The notes below the pieces were generated by a model. The model saw only the letters and a list, made by a program, of their open reading frames with translations, was not told the DNA's origin and made no database searches. A stretch of 64,000 bases of DNA from NCBI RefSeq assembly GCF_041222825.1, contig NZ_CP139482.1, positions 2,325,001-2,389,000 on the forward strand. The letters run 5' to 3'. This stretch comes from Candidatus Thalassolituus haligoni (GTDB lineage Bacteria; Pseudomonadota; Gammaproteobacteria; Pseudomonadales; Oceanobacteraceae). Of the stretch, positions 55,606 through 64,000 are shown one piece after another. Within the stretch, counting starts at the first letter, position 1. Every line of letters begins with the position of its first letter. Made by a program: the position numbers and the translations under genes.

Positions 55606-56844
55606 TTATTCCTTATGCTCCCTGATAACAGTCGCCGCCAGGGACACCAAACCAAATGCCAAGATTAAAACGAGCAACCATGTCACCAGCTTATGGGGCT
55701 TGTTGGGGTACCTCGGTTCATCCGTCACGCCTGGGTTTTCTACAATGAGCAGATGCTTCAATTTCTGAACAGCCTGACTTCTAACAGAGTCCAGACTGAC
55801 TAGCGCAGAGCGATACAAATCAGATGTCATCTCTACCGCCATCGATAGTTCCTGATACTCGGCAGTGAGGCGATTTAAACCATTACTATCTGAGTCCGTC
55901 ACCTTCTTTTTCTCTTCTTCTAACTGGCTTTTCAAAGCCAATAGAAGGTTTTTCTGCGCCAAAACTTCCGTTGTATTATCGTGCATCACGGACTGAATCT
56001 CCTTTAGCTTGGCTTCCTCCTTGATAATCGAGACTTGGAGTTCGTTTATACCGGTTACGATCCCCCCCCCCTCTTCCTGAGGACTCAACAGCTTGTTAGT
56101 TTCCTGAAAAACAATCAGCTTTGTCTGCCACTCAGATAATAATCCATGGGCACGAATAACTTCTTCCTTAGCATACTCAACCTGTTCTTTAAACATTTTA
56201 TCGCCAATATTATTAATAAAAACTTCACTAAGATTAATTATTTTATCGGCGACTAATTTCGCGTATTTCGGATCAAAAGCCTGAACTTCAACTTTCAGTA
56301 TCCCTGACACCTCATCATGGTAAATAAGAACGTGTTTTTTATAGTATTCATAATATTTCTCAGTCGTAGCATCGACCGATAGCTTGCTGAAAATATCTAT
56401 ATCATCACTCTGATAATGCGTCTTTAAGCCTATTTCTGAATCAAGCTCCAGAGCCAATTTTCTCGAACCTATATATGCTTTCACTAGCAACGCATCATTG
56501 GTACCCGTACCAAACCCGGTAAGAAGTGACAGACTGTTTATATTAGATTGGGAACCTGATTCTTTAACAACAAACTGCGTTTCTGACACAAAGCGTGGAG
56601 AAGAAATAATCAAATAATACAGCGCAATCAAAAAGTACAATATCAAGAATGCAACAATTACCATATTCTTCTTAAGGAATCCACTAACCCGGTAGCTCGT
56701 CGTTTCTTTGATTGCTTCAACGTCAGTCTCTTTAACATCGAGATAAGAACTCTCAAAAAGAGCAAATTCCGGTTGTACGAAGCATTCTCGAATCAGCTTG
56801 GCACGTTCATGCTGATTTTGCTTCTCTGTGCTATTGTACGTCAT
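55606..56844 (-). CDS. Capsule export inner-membrane/periplasmic protein (KpsE/CtrB/BexC-like)
   Basis: The 412-residue polysaccharide co-polymerase-like protein has a cytoplasmic N-terminus (about 60 residues), a first span (MVIVAFLILYFLIALYYLII), a long periplasmic coiled coil (about 210-340) and a second span near the end (VTWLLVLILAFGLVSLAA). This matches KpsE, which couples the ABC exporter to the OPX channel. The coding strand contains ten consecutive G (complement 56062-56071) at about residues 258-260 (EEGGGIV). A change of one base would truncate the protein within the coiled coil. The neighbouring OPX gene starts right after its stop. Confidence 0.92.
   Translation of the reverse strand: MTYNSTEKQNQHERAKLIRECFVQPEFALFESSYLDVKETDVEAIKETTSYRVSGFLKKNMVIVAFLILYFLIALYYLIISSPRFVSETQFVVKESGSQSNINSLSLLTGFGTGTNDALLVKAYIGSRKLALELDSEIGLKTHYQSDDIDIFSKLSVDATTEKYYEYYKKHVLIYHDEVSGILKVEVQAFDPKYAKLVADKIINLSEVFINNIGDKMFKEQVEYAKEEVIRAHGLLSEWQTKLIVFQETNKLLSPQEEGGGIVTGINELQVSIIKEEAKLKEIQSVMHDNTTEVLAQKNLLLALKSQLEEEKKKVTDSDSNGLNRLTAEYQELSMAVEMTSDLYRSALVSLDSVRSQAVQKLKHLLIVENPGVTDEPRYPNKPHKLVTWLLVLILAFGLVSLAATVIREHKE
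56062..56071. repeat. Homopolymer C10 (G10 on the coding strand) in the kpsE-like gene
   Basis: Ten C in a row on the plus strand, flanked by T (56061) and T (56072), encode Gly-Gly-Gly on the minus strand. It is the longest G/C run I found in the window. In the given sequence the frame is open. Confidence 0.95.
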
Positions 56845-56853
56845 GAGAGCAAC

Positions 56854-57513
56854 TTACCCATTTCTATCATAAAACCTGACCGCATCATCAATGTTTTCAA
56901 AATATTTCAGCCCACCGCTATGTATAACCAACCCGGCACTACAAAAATTCTTGAGCTGACCAATAGAGTGATTAACCATAATAATACGAGTTGAAGCAAA
57001 ACGCTTTTTAAGCAGAGTCGCTGCCTTATCTTTAAATTTTGCATCCCCAACTGCGGTTATTTCGTCGATCAGCAGCACATCAAAATCAAATTCCAGAGCC
57101 ATAGTCATACCTAGCATGACCCGAGATCGCATACCAGATGAATAACTTTTCATTGGTTCATCGAAATACGACCCAATCTCGGCGAACTCTTCGACTTTAT
57201 TTTCCATCTGGCGAGTGTTTTTAATCCCGTGGATACGAGCAACAAAGCGGGCATTTTCTCTGCCAGTCATGCTTCCCTGAATTCCCCCCTGAAGACCAAG
57301 TGGCCACGAAATTTTCAAATCAGAGGTGATTTTTCCAGCATTGGGATGCTCGGCTCCCCCCAGCATTCGGATAAATGTGGATTTACCAGCGCCATTTCTG
57401 CCAAGAACGCCAATGTTATTATCCAATGGTATGTCAAAATCAATATCTTTAAAAATATAATGTCGCCCGACTTTTGTTGGATACCACTTCGAAACTTTTT
57501 CAAGCCTTATCAT
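56854..57513 (-). CDS. ABC exporter ATPase for polysaccharide (KpsT/CtrD/BexA-like)
   Basis: The 219-residue ATPase has Walker A (GRNGAGKSTFIRML), a signature of the exporter type (YSSGMRSRVMLGM) and Walker B (VLLIDEITAVGD). It is short and lacks the carbohydrate-binding C-terminal domain of O-antigen Wzt proteins, so it is of the KpsT capsule type. It overlaps kpsM by 4 bases (57510-57513). Confidence 0.94.
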   Translation of the reverse strand: MIRLEKVSKWYPTKVGRHYIFKDIDFDIPLDNNIGVLGRNGAGKSTFIRMLGGAEHPNAGKITSDLKISWPLGLQGGIQGSMTGRENARFVARIHGIKNTRQMENKVEEFAEIGSYFDEPMKSYSSGMRSRVMLGMTMALEFDFDVLLIDEITAVGDAKFKDKAATLLKKRFASTRIIMVNHSIGQLKNFCSAGLVIHSGGLKYFENIDDAVRFYDRNG

Positions 57514-58304
57514 GGTGAAACCAACTTGGTTCTATAAGAAACAAACAGAAGCAACCCAATGAAATCGGTAAAAACCGTAACTTGTGCAACAAAGCTCAAA
57601 GAAGCGAACCCAGGGTTATAACCGTAGTAATAGGATTCCCGTATCAACTCCAAACAATGAAAGACAGGATTCCAGTCGAGTAACCCCCAATACTGCGTCG
57701 GCACCATAGAAGCGCTATAAAACACACCAGAGACAATCATCATCGGAGTCATGATAACGTTTACAAGTTTAGAGAGGTCTGGAAAGTACTCAAAAAGAAC
57801 ACACAGGATCAGTGCAATTCCGATTGAAAAGGCCATTAACAAACCCAGTGCCACCAAAACACCCAAAAGAGACACGGGTGCAGCTTGATAGCCCAAGAAC
57901 CAGTACATTGAAATCATCAGCATAACAAAAACAATTGCTGTCGTCGCCAGCTCGATGAGCAAACGTGTAATGACCGGATCAATAGGTTCAACTTGCCGAT
58001 ATGCCATGAGACCCTTATTGGATAGAACCGAGTGACTTAATTGAGAAATAAGCTTGGTAAATAATTTAAAGGGAACCAGGCCCACAACCATGAAGACCGG
58101 GATATCTATCCCTGACAGACTGGTACGCCCCATTAGAGAAAATACAGCCGTTAGCAAAGCGGCCTGGCCTGCTGGCTCGGCAATCGCCCAAAAGTAACCG
58201 AGGCGACTTCCCCCAAATCGGGTACGAAGCTCACGAATAAATAACGCAAAAACCGTATCCTTCATTATCCCCAGCGGCGTTCGCTGTTTGATCTGGCGAT
58301 CCAC
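57510..58304 (-). CDS. ABC-2 exporter permease for polysaccharide (KpsM/CtrC/BexB-like)
   Basis: The 264-residue permease has six predicted spans and the family start KDTVFALFIRELRTRFGGSR, LGYFWAIAEPAGQ. KpsM carries undecaprenyl- or lipid-linked polymer across the inner membrane with KpsT. The true start is uncertain. A GTG at 58304 fits KpsM-type N-termini, an ATG at 58265 has GGGG upstream but too close, and the open frame extends to 58439. It is the first gene of the long operon down to rfbD. No JUMPstart/ops element was found upstream. Confidence 0.88.
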   Translation of the reverse strand: MDRQIKQRTPLGIMKDTVFALFIRELRTRFGGSRLGYFWAIAEPAGQAALLTAVFSLMGRTSLSGIDIPVFMVVGLVPFKLFTKLISQLSHSVLSNKGLMAYRQVEPIDPVITRLLIELATTAIVFVMLMISMYWFLGYQAAPVSLLGVLVALGLLMAFSIGIALILCVLFEYFPDLSKLVNVIMTPMMIVSGVFYSASMVPTQYWGLLDWNPVFHCLELIRESYYYGYNPGFASLSFVAQVTVFTDFIGLLLFVSYRTKLVSP

Positions 58305-58615
58305 AATACTACTATCCCTGAAAAATTTCGGCTGGAGTTTGAAAAATATGCACGAAACCAAATGAGGAGGCTTCTCCAGAAAGCCCCTCACCAAAGCTGT
58401 GCGAGTATACACAAGATTGCAGCGGCAACCACCAAACACCCGCTAACCAGATGTTAGGAATGCTCTGAATGACTTCACACAGCTGCACTGGCAAAACAGA
58501 ACTAGGATGCAAGGCGATGATTATCGCGATAATGAAAAGTCTTTTTCTCATTAACCAACACCGCAATGGCGAGCTCTGCGCCTGCGAAGAATGGCGATTT
58601 TTGTTCAATTCTGCA

Positions 58616-59056
58616 TCAACCTCGCTCTTCAAACACCAGCGAAGCCGAATTGATACAAAATCTCAAGCCCGTTGGAGCAGGCCCATCTTCGAACACATGC
58701 CCCAAATGGGCATCGCAGGCTGCACAAATGACTTCCGTCCGAACCATGCCGTGCGACGTATCAATACGTTTTTCAACCGCGCCAGCCATCTCCTGATAGA
58801 AGCTGGGCCAGCCACAGCCGGCGTCAAATTTGGTATCCGATACAAACAGCGGCTCACCACAACAAGCACAGCTATAAACACCAAGCTCCACTGTCTGGTA
58901 GTACTTACCGGTAAATGGCCTTTCAGTTCCAGCCTCTCGGGTAACGAAGTAGGTATGAGGATCCAGCAATGCTTGCCACTCTTCAGGAGAGCGTTTCACT
59001 CGTCGAGCAACACGCTCCCCAGTGGCTATAGTCTCTTCACTCTTCTTGTCACTCAT
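58616..59056 (-). CDS. msrB: Peptide methionine (R)-S-oxide reductase
   Basis: The 146-residue enzyme reduces the R form of methionine sulfoxide in proteins. Two zinc CxxC motifs (SCACCGEP and ICAACDAH) and the catalytic Cys in [10 protein letters not shown] are present, as are the GCGWPSFYQ and [10 protein letters not shown] motifs. The ATG at 59056 has GGGGAAA upstream. It lies on the same strand as the kps operon, with about 310 bases between its stop and the kpsM GTG, so read-through is possible. Confidence 0.96.
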   Translation of the reverse strand: MSDKKSEETIATGERVARRVKRSPEEWQALLDPHTYFVTREAGTERPFTGKYYQTVELGVYSCACCGEPLFVSDTKFDAGCGWPSFYQEMAGAVEKRIDTSHGMVRTEVICAACDAHLGHVFEDGPAPTGLRFCINSASLVFEERG

Positions 59057-59299
59057 TCGCTTATTTCCCCTTGCTACATACACTCACGCACATCATGCCA
59101 GATTTTCTTGGGCGATATTTTTGCTTGTACCCACGACTAGACGCCATTGGGGACTTTAAGCTTTAAATTCCCAAGGGTATCATCTCGCCCCTGTCGATCA
59201 TGCGTCAAATGACATCGACCCCGTTTCCTATTTTTCGTTCGGCAGTACCGTGCATCCCATGTTGCTGCGGCATCCGACCAGTACAAGGCTCCCTCTTCG

Positions 59300-60517
59300 A
59301 TGCAGGAAATTCGCAAATCCGACAAGCTGGCTAATGTTTTTTACGATCTTCGCGGCCCGGTTCTTCAGGCCGCCAAGCGCATGGAGGAGGAAGGTCACCG
59401 GATACTGAAACTGAACATTGGCAATCCAAAACCCTTCGGCCTGGATGCCCCTGAAGAAATCATTCAGGACGTGATCCACAATCTGCCCGATTCCGAGGGC
59501 TATTCAGACTCCAAAGGCCTGTTTTCTGCGCGAAAAGCCATCATGCAGTACGCCCAGCAGAAACACATCGCCAATGTCGGCATTGAGGACATTATCATCG
59601 GCAATGGCGTCAGCGAGCTGATTGTTGCTTCCATGCAAGGGTTGCTGAATAACGGTGATGAAGTACTGGTTCCGGCACCCGACTACCCGCTATGGACCGG
59701 CGCTGTCGTGCTCGCAGGCGGACGAGCGGTTCACTACGTTTGTGATGAGCAATCAGAATGGTATCCCGACCTGGACGATATGCGCGCCAAAATTACCAAC
59801 CGTACCCGCGCCATGGTCTTGATCAATCCCAACAACCCTACCGGTGCGGTTTACCCTACCGAGTTGCTGCTGGGCATGCTGGAAATTGCCCGAGAATTCA
59901 ACCTGATCGTGTTCTCGGATGAAATCTACGACAAGATTATTTTTGATGGCATAACACACACATCCACAGCTTCACTGGCTGACGACCTGCTGATCATTAC
60001 GTTTAACGGCCTGTCCAAAAACTACCGTTTGGCGGGTTTTCGCTCCGGCTGGATGATCATCAGTGGCGCCAGACACAAAGCCCGAGATTACATAGAAGGG
60101 CTGGAAATGCTGGCCTCCATGAGACTCTGCGCCAACGTACCCGCCATGTACGCAATTCAGACCGCACTGGGAGGCTATCAGAGTATCGACGACCTGGTCG
60201 CAGAAGGCGGGCGCATTCGCCAGCAGCGGGATATCGCCTGGGAAGCACTCAACAGCATCCCGGGTGTCAGTTGTGTCAAACCCAAAGGCGCGCTGTATTG
60301 CTTCCCGAAAATGGACAAGGACAAATTCAACATTTTGGATGACGAACGCATGGTGCTGGATCTGCTGGAACAACAAAAGATTCTGATCGTGCACGGCACT
60401 GCGTTTAACTGGAAATCGCCCGATCATTTCCGCGTTGTATTTTTACCCCGCCCTGAAGACCTGACTTTGGCGATGAGCCGGATTGATCAGTTTTTCCGTG
60501 GCTACGTGCAAGCCTGA
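59300..60517 (+). CDS. alaA: PLP-dependent aminotransferase AlaA (glutamate-pyruvate type)
   Basis: The 405-residue class I aminotransferase equals E. coli AlaA (YfbQ) in length. It has LNIGNPKPFGLDAPEEI, the cofactor-binding INPNNPTGAVYP and FSDEIYDKI, and the PLP lysine in NGLSKNYRLAGFRSGW. AlaA makes alanine from pyruvate with glutamate as donor. The start at 59300 (MQEIRKSDKLANV) matches the family. A small unnamed gene follows 37 bases later. Confidence 0.95.
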   Translation: MQEIRKSDKLANVFYDLRGPVLQAAKRMEEEGHRILKLNIGNPKPFGLDAPEEIIQDVIHNLPDSEGYSDSKGLFSARKAIMQYAQQKHIANVGIEDIIIGNGVSELIVASMQGLLNNGDEVLVPAPDYPLWTGAVVLAGGRAVHYVCDEQSEWYPDLDDMRAKITNRTRAMVLINPNNPTGAVYPTELLLGMLEIAREFNLIVFSDEIYDKIIFDGITHTSTASLADDLLIITFNGLSKNYRLAGFRSGWMIISGARHKARDYIEGLEMLASMRLCANVPAMYAIQTALGGYQSIDDLVAEGGRIRQQRDIAWEALNSIPGVSCVKPKGALYCFPKMDKDKFNILDDERMVLDLLEQQKILIVHGTAFNWKSPDHFRVVFLPRPEDLTLAMSRIDQFFRGYVQA

Positions 60518-60554
60518 AATTTTCACCATCAGACCCAATGGAAACGGCCCCACT

Positions 60555-60980
60555 ATGCTTGATGTTCATATCGACGATTTTTTCAAGGACTGCGCTACCA
60601 TCCTGCTGATAGGCTTCAGGCATTTTCCTCGTCCTCAAACCCTGTTTATTGAGGACATCTCGGGACCGGATCAGATGGATGAATTTGGCCTGCACAGCAA
60701 TCGCCACCTGGCTGCACTGGGTACGTTAGGATGGCTCAAAGAGGAAGGGTATATACGTTTTAGTGGCCAGGATCGCCAAGAGTCAGTCGATGATTTTGTG
60801 TTGACCAGCAAGGCACTGATGCGGCTGCTGGCACCGGCAAAGAGTAACAATCCGGATCGAGGGCACGACCTGCCAGAGACACCAACACCTGTTATTCAGG
60901 TGTTGGAATTTGCCCGGTTGCAAAGTGATACCACCTGGATCAGCCAGATCGTTCAAACCAATTTGATCACTTCACCCTGA
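60555..60980 (+). CDS. Hypothetical protein downstream of alaA
   Basis: I do not recognise this 141-residue protein. It begins MLDVHIDDFFKDCATILLIG. The middle (HRHLAALGTLGWLKEEGYIR, read as NRHLAALGTLGWL) and DFVLTSKALMRLL look like a winged-helix fold. The C-terminus is Pro-rich, then helical. The ATG at 60555 is preferred to the longer frame from 60483, which overlaps alaA. It may be co-transcribed with alaA. Confidence 0.72.
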   Translation: MLDVHIDDFFKDCATILLIGFRHFPRPQTLFIEDISGPDQMDEFGLHSNRHLAALGTLGWLKEEGYIRFSGQDRQESVDDFVLTSKALMRLLAPAKSNNPDRGHDLPETPTPVIQVLEFARLQSDTTWISQIVQTNLITSP

Positions 60981-61015
60981 CACCTTCTCTGTCATCACGG
61001 TGAAATTACCCAACC

Positions 61016-62158
61016 CTATTTGGTTCTGACAGCAAACCCGGCAGAGGCCAATAATTGCTGCAAGTCGACGCACTTGGCGGGAACACCCACCTTCATCGTA
61101 GGAATATCCCGACGCAGTGGATAATCCCGACGTAACTGATCAAAGGTCTGTTTAACGTCCTCCGCTCGTGACATGGCTGAACGCATTTTACCGTCATCAA
61201 CACGCACTTCATAAGCGGCTCGAATCGCCGTACGCAACGCCTGATTTAACGGTACCTGATCAGAAAAATTCACCCGCCGAATACCAGGTTCTGGCAAAAA
61301 CTGACCCAACTTGCGCCGCATCGGCAGACCAAAATACTCACACACGGCCTGATAAATCATTTCCGTACCACGCATCTTACCGTCCAGAGAATAACCAGCG
61401 ATATGCGGTGTCGCCAGCATACAGCGATGCATCAAGGCAAGATCCAGATGAGGTTCTTTCTCCCACACATCCAGAATTGCCTCAAAATCGTTGTGCGACC
61501 TCAGGTGAGCCAACAATTCAGCATTATTCACCACCGCTCCCCGACTGCTGTTGATCAAACAGGCATTCTGTTTCATTTGCAGCAGCTGCTCGGCACCCAT
61601 CAAATGCCGGGTGGGAAATTCCCCATCATTCACCAGCGGAGTATGCAAACTCACCACATCCGCCTTCAGCACTTCCTCAAGTGACGTCAGTGGCCCCACA
61701 ACAGCTGGATCCTTGAACGGATCCGTCGCCACTACGTCAACACCCATTTCTTCAAGCCGCCGACGCAAACACAGCCCGACGTTGCCAACCCCGACAATAC
61801 CCACGGAAAGATCAGCAAAAGACACGCCTCGCACATCAATCAGTACACTGAGCGAACTTAATACGTAATCCACAACGGCTTGCGCATTACAACCAGGGGC
61901 ACTGGCAAAGCCAACATTTGCACGCTGCAGATAGTCGAGATCAATATGGTCTGTGCCAATCGTTGCGGTTCCAACAAACTTGACCGGGGTTCCCTTGAGC
62001 AAGGCCTCATCAACGGCTGTTACAGAACGCACCAGTAATATATCGGTGTCCGCCAGCTGATCAGCAGTCAGGCTACGGCCATTAAAGCGCCGAATTTCAC
62101 CAAACTCAGAAAAGAAAGAATCTACCAGAGGAATGTTTTCGTCAGCGGCTATTCGCAC
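61016..62158 (-). CDS. pdxB: Erythronate-4-phosphate dehydrogenase
   Basis: The 380-residue enzyme oxidises 4-phosphoerythronate in pyridoxal phosphate synthesis. It has the Rossmann motif VGIVGVGNVGLCLRRRLE (about 118-135), the N-terminal ADENIPLVDSFFSEFGE, the conserved HIAGYSLDGKMRGTEM, and the PdxB-specific C-terminal dimerisation domain. The GTG at 62158 aligns with E. coli PdxB (MKILVDEN-type start). A TTG at 62200 would add 14 unrelated residues. It is divergent from acnB. Confidence 0.94.
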   Translation of the reverse strand: MRIAADENIPLVDSFFSEFGEIRRFNGRSLTADQLADTDILLVRSVTAVDEALLKGTPVKFVGTATIGTDHIDLDYLQRANVGFASAPGCNAQAVVDYVLSSLSVLIDVRGVSFADLSVGIVGVGNVGLCLRRRLEEMGVDVVATDPFKDPAVVGPLTSLEEVLKADVVSLHTPLVNDGEFPTRHLMGAEQLLQMKQNACLINSSRGAVVNNAELLAHLRSHNDFEAILDVWEKEPHLDLALMHRCMLATPHIAGYSLDGKMRGTEMIYQAVCEYFGLPMRRKLGQFLPEPGIRRVNFSDQVPLNQALRTAIRAAYEVRVDDGKMRSAMSRAEDVKQTFDQLRRDYPLRRDIPTMKVGVPAKCVDLQQLLASAGFAVRTK

Positions 62159-62614
62159 GAGGGTGTTGTCCAGTTGGAATACAGGGCGACATTTTGTCAA
62201 GCCACACCCATCTTTACAATGACCAGCAAGATTCTGTCAAAAAAAGCCGACGATCAGCCAAACACGGATACTCCGGGTGATTGCCTTTCAGGATAATTGC
62301 CTGGTATCAGGACACAGACTAAACACTGCATTATCGACAAAAGTAGGCATAGAAGCGCCTCTGCACAAAATACCGGCAAAAGGGATGGCCATGTCGAATT
62401 CCACCCGGTTCATTTTCTGGATGAATGGCCGACATTGGTAAAAACCCTTAGATCAAAGGCAATTACGACCATTGGCTTCCTTAACCGAAAGGCAGTAATC
62501 AAGTATACTTGCGCCCCTGCATTCCCAATGGAACAACACAATCTGAAGGTTGCCGGCACCCTCAAAAGGGGAACCCGGGTGAATCTGAAGATTCATAGAG
62601 ATGAGGAAAACACC
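62159..62614. other. Divergent intergenic region between pdxB and acnB
   Basis: These 456 bases hold the promoters of both genes. The acnB promoter at 62481-62509 is the only one recognised. The acnB leader (about 100 bases) contains CCGGCACCCTCAAAAGGGG, which could form a small hairpin. No gene was found. Confidence 0.5.
62481..62509 (+). promoter_or_regulatory. Probable sigma-70 promoter of acnB
   Basis: TTAACC (62481-62486) and TATACT (62504-62509) are 17 bases apart, about 105 bases before the GTG start. The -10 matches at five of six positions. Confidence 0.65.
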
Positions 62615-64000
62615 GTGTTAGAAGCTTATCGTGCTCACGTTGCCGAGCGAGCAGAGCTGGGAATTCCACCCAAGCCTCTGAATGCTGAACAGACAGCTGC
62701 TCTGGTCGAGTTGCTGAAAACTCCACCCGCTGGCGAAGAAACCACTCTGGTTGACCTGCTGGAAAACCGTATCCCTCCGGGTGTCGATGAAGCGGCCTAC
62801 GTAAAAGCAGCGTTCCTGACTGCCATTCTGAAAGATGAAGCGACTTCTCCACTGATATCCAAAGAAAAAGCAATTCAACTGCTGGGTATGATGCAGGGTG
62901 GCTACAACATCGCGACATTGGTTGAACAGCTGGATAACGCTGAACTGGCACCTCTGGCCGCGAAAGAACTAAAGCACACCCTGCTGATGTTTGACGCCTT
63001 CAACGACGTTCAGGACAAAATGAACGCTGGCAATGCTATCGCCAAAGAAGTGATGGAGTCCTGGGCCAATGCTGAATGGTTTACCAACCGCAACAAGGTT
63101 GCTGAATCCATCAAAATGACCGTATTCAAGGTGACTGGCGAAACCAACACCGACGACCTGTCACCGGCCCCGGATGCCTGGTCGCGTCCTGATATCCCAC
63201 TGCATGCCCGTGCTGCGTACAAGATGACCCGCGACGGCTTAGAGCCTGAAGAGCACGGTGTCACTGGCCCGATGTCTCAGATCGACGCGATCAAAGCCAA
63301 AGGCCTGCCGGTTGCTTTCGTTGGTGACGTGGTGGGTACCGGTTCTTCCCGCAAGTCTGCTACCAACTCTGTTCTGTGGTTCTTCGGTGACGACCTCCCC
63401 GGCGTACCGAACAAACGTGGTGGTGGTATCTGTATCGGTTCCAAGGTTGCCCCTATCTTCTTCAACACCATGGAAGATGCCGGTGCACTGGTATTCGAAG
63501 CACCTGTTGACAACATGAACATGGGTGACGTGATTGAAATTCGTCCATATGACGGCAAGATTCTGAACGAAGCCGGCGACGTCATTTCCGAATTCGGTTT
63601 CAAATCTGAAGTTATCCTGGACGAAGTTCAGGCTGGCGGCCGTATTCCGCTGATCATTGGCCGTGGTCTGACCACTAAAGCCCGTGCTGCTCTTAGCCTC
63701 GGCGCCACCGACCTGTTCCGCCTGCCGGTAGATCCGGAAGCTGGCACCAAAGGCTTCACACTGGCACAGAAAATGGTCGGCAAGGCTTGCGGTCTGGATG
63801 AAGGCCAGGGCGTTCGCCCAGGCACTTACTGCGAACCCAAGATGACCACGGTCGGTTCTCAAGACACCACAGGCCCGATGACCCGTGATGAGCTGAAAGA
63901 TCTGGCCTGTCTGGGCTTCCAGGCAGATCTGGTGATGCAGTCTTTCTGTCACACAGCGGCTTACCCCAAGCCAATTGACGTGGAAATGCAGCATACCATG
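62615..64000 (+). CDS. acnB: Aconitate hydratase B (N-terminal part, cut by window edge)
   Basis: From the GTG at 62615 the frame is open for 462 codons to the window end. The product begins (M)LEAYRAHVAERAELGIPPKP, with MMQGGYNIATLVEQL, SIKMTVFKVTGETNTDDLSP, GDVVGTGSSRKSATNSVLWF, KRGGGICIGSKVAPIFFNTM, CEPKMTTVGSQDTTGPMTRD and MQSFCHTAAYPKP, very close to E. coli AcnB. AcnB is the main TCA-cycle aconitase and an iron-responsive RNA-binding protein in some bacteria. GAGGAAAA before GTG is the ribosome site. Confidence 0.98.
   Translation, partial: MLEAYRAHVAERAELGIPPKPLNAEQTAALVELLKTPPAGEETTLVDLLENRIPPGVDEAAYVKAAFLTAILKDEATSPLISKEKAIQLLGMMQGGYNIATLVEQLDNAELAPLAAKELKHTLLMFDAFNDVQDKMNAGNAIAKEVMESWANAEWFTNRNKVAESIKMTVFKVTGETNTDDLSPAPDAWSRPDIPLHARAAYKMTRDGLEPEEHGVTGPMSQIDAIKAKGLPVAFVGDVVGTGSSRKSATNSVLWFFGDDLPGVPNKRGGGICIGSKVAPIFFNTMEDAGALVFEAPVDNMNMGDVIEIRPYDGKILNEAGDVISEFGFKSEVILDEVQAGGRIPLIIGRGLTTKARAALSLGATDLFRLPVDPEAGTKGFTLAQKMVGKACGLDEGQGVRPGTYCEPKMTTVGSQDTTGPMTRDELKDLACLGFQADLVMQSFCHTAAYPKPIDVEMQHTM

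Noticed and set aside
58305..58615. JUMPstart/ops element upstream of the kps genes
   Set aside because: No GGCGGTAG or its complement was found between msrB and kpsM.

Overview
The window looks like chromosomal DNA of a gammaproteobacterium. The gene set and order resemble Pseudomonas and marine Oceanospirillales-type genomes: holC, an unnamed gene, then valS; a YadG/YadH-type ABC pair next to queF and a PA2817-like gene; dapE with rlmA; msrB, alaA, pdxB and acnB. This placement is inference from protein resemblance and synteny, because no search could be run. Most of the window is tightly packed core metabolism. Several short accessory modules and one large polysaccharide locus are set into it.

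Layout. 1-3364 (minus): tripartite RND efflux operon (outer-membrane lipoprotein, adaptor, pump), with the pump cut by the left edge. 3703-5088 (minus): CheX-like protein and hypoxanthine-guanine phosphoribosyltransferase. 5298-12903 (plus): Slp-type lipoprotein, dapE, rlmA, holC, an unnamed gene and valS. 13068-13846: MntA/HepT toxin-antitoxin pair, followed by a 162-bp MITE-like element touching the stop codon of an orphan TRAP-type binding protein. 15728-28105: two bacteriohemerythrins, an unassigned membrane transporter, HipBA, AlkB, a free-standing Fe-S reductase subunit, a GST, rlmF, trkH and an MFS carrier. 28288-33182: SRPBCC lipoprotein, YegD-like Hsp70 and a DUF3482 GTPase/DUF2868 membrane pair. 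33606-39417: tRNA-Ser, a MASE2 adenylate cyclase, queF with an ABC-2 exporter, and a threefold tRNA-Glu/tRNA-Gly array. 39618-58304: polysaccharide locus. 58616-64000: msrB, alaA, an unnamed gene, pdxB and acnB (cut by the right edge).

The polysaccharide locus is visibly more AT-rich than its surroundings and lies beside the tRNA array. It combines a KpsM/KpsT ABC exporter, a KpsE-like inner-membrane/periplasmic protein, an OPX outer-membrane export protein, several glycosyltransferases (one of 1673 residues with repeated N-terminal modules and three transferase-like domains), a WbsX-like protein and the complete dTDP-L-rhamnose pathway rfbBACD. It therefore probably makes and exports a rhamnose-containing surface polysaccharide by an ABC-transporter route. 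The kpsE-like gene carries an uninterrupted run of ten G on its coding strand, a typical contingency (phase-variation) signature.

A second theme is the number of short tandem repeats outside ordinary coding sequence. There are 12-bp units upstream of the efflux operon, AAACCC hexamers, 23-bp units spanning a transporter stop codon, and 16-bp units directly upstream of the tRNA-Ser promoter. The 12-bp and 16-bp arrays share the core CATCCCAAAC. I did not find a clear CRISPR array, prophage, complete insertion sequence or recognisable anti-phage island. The best leads for something undescribed are the poly-G switch, the shared-core repeat family, the giant glycosyltransferase and the DUF3482/DUF2868 pair.
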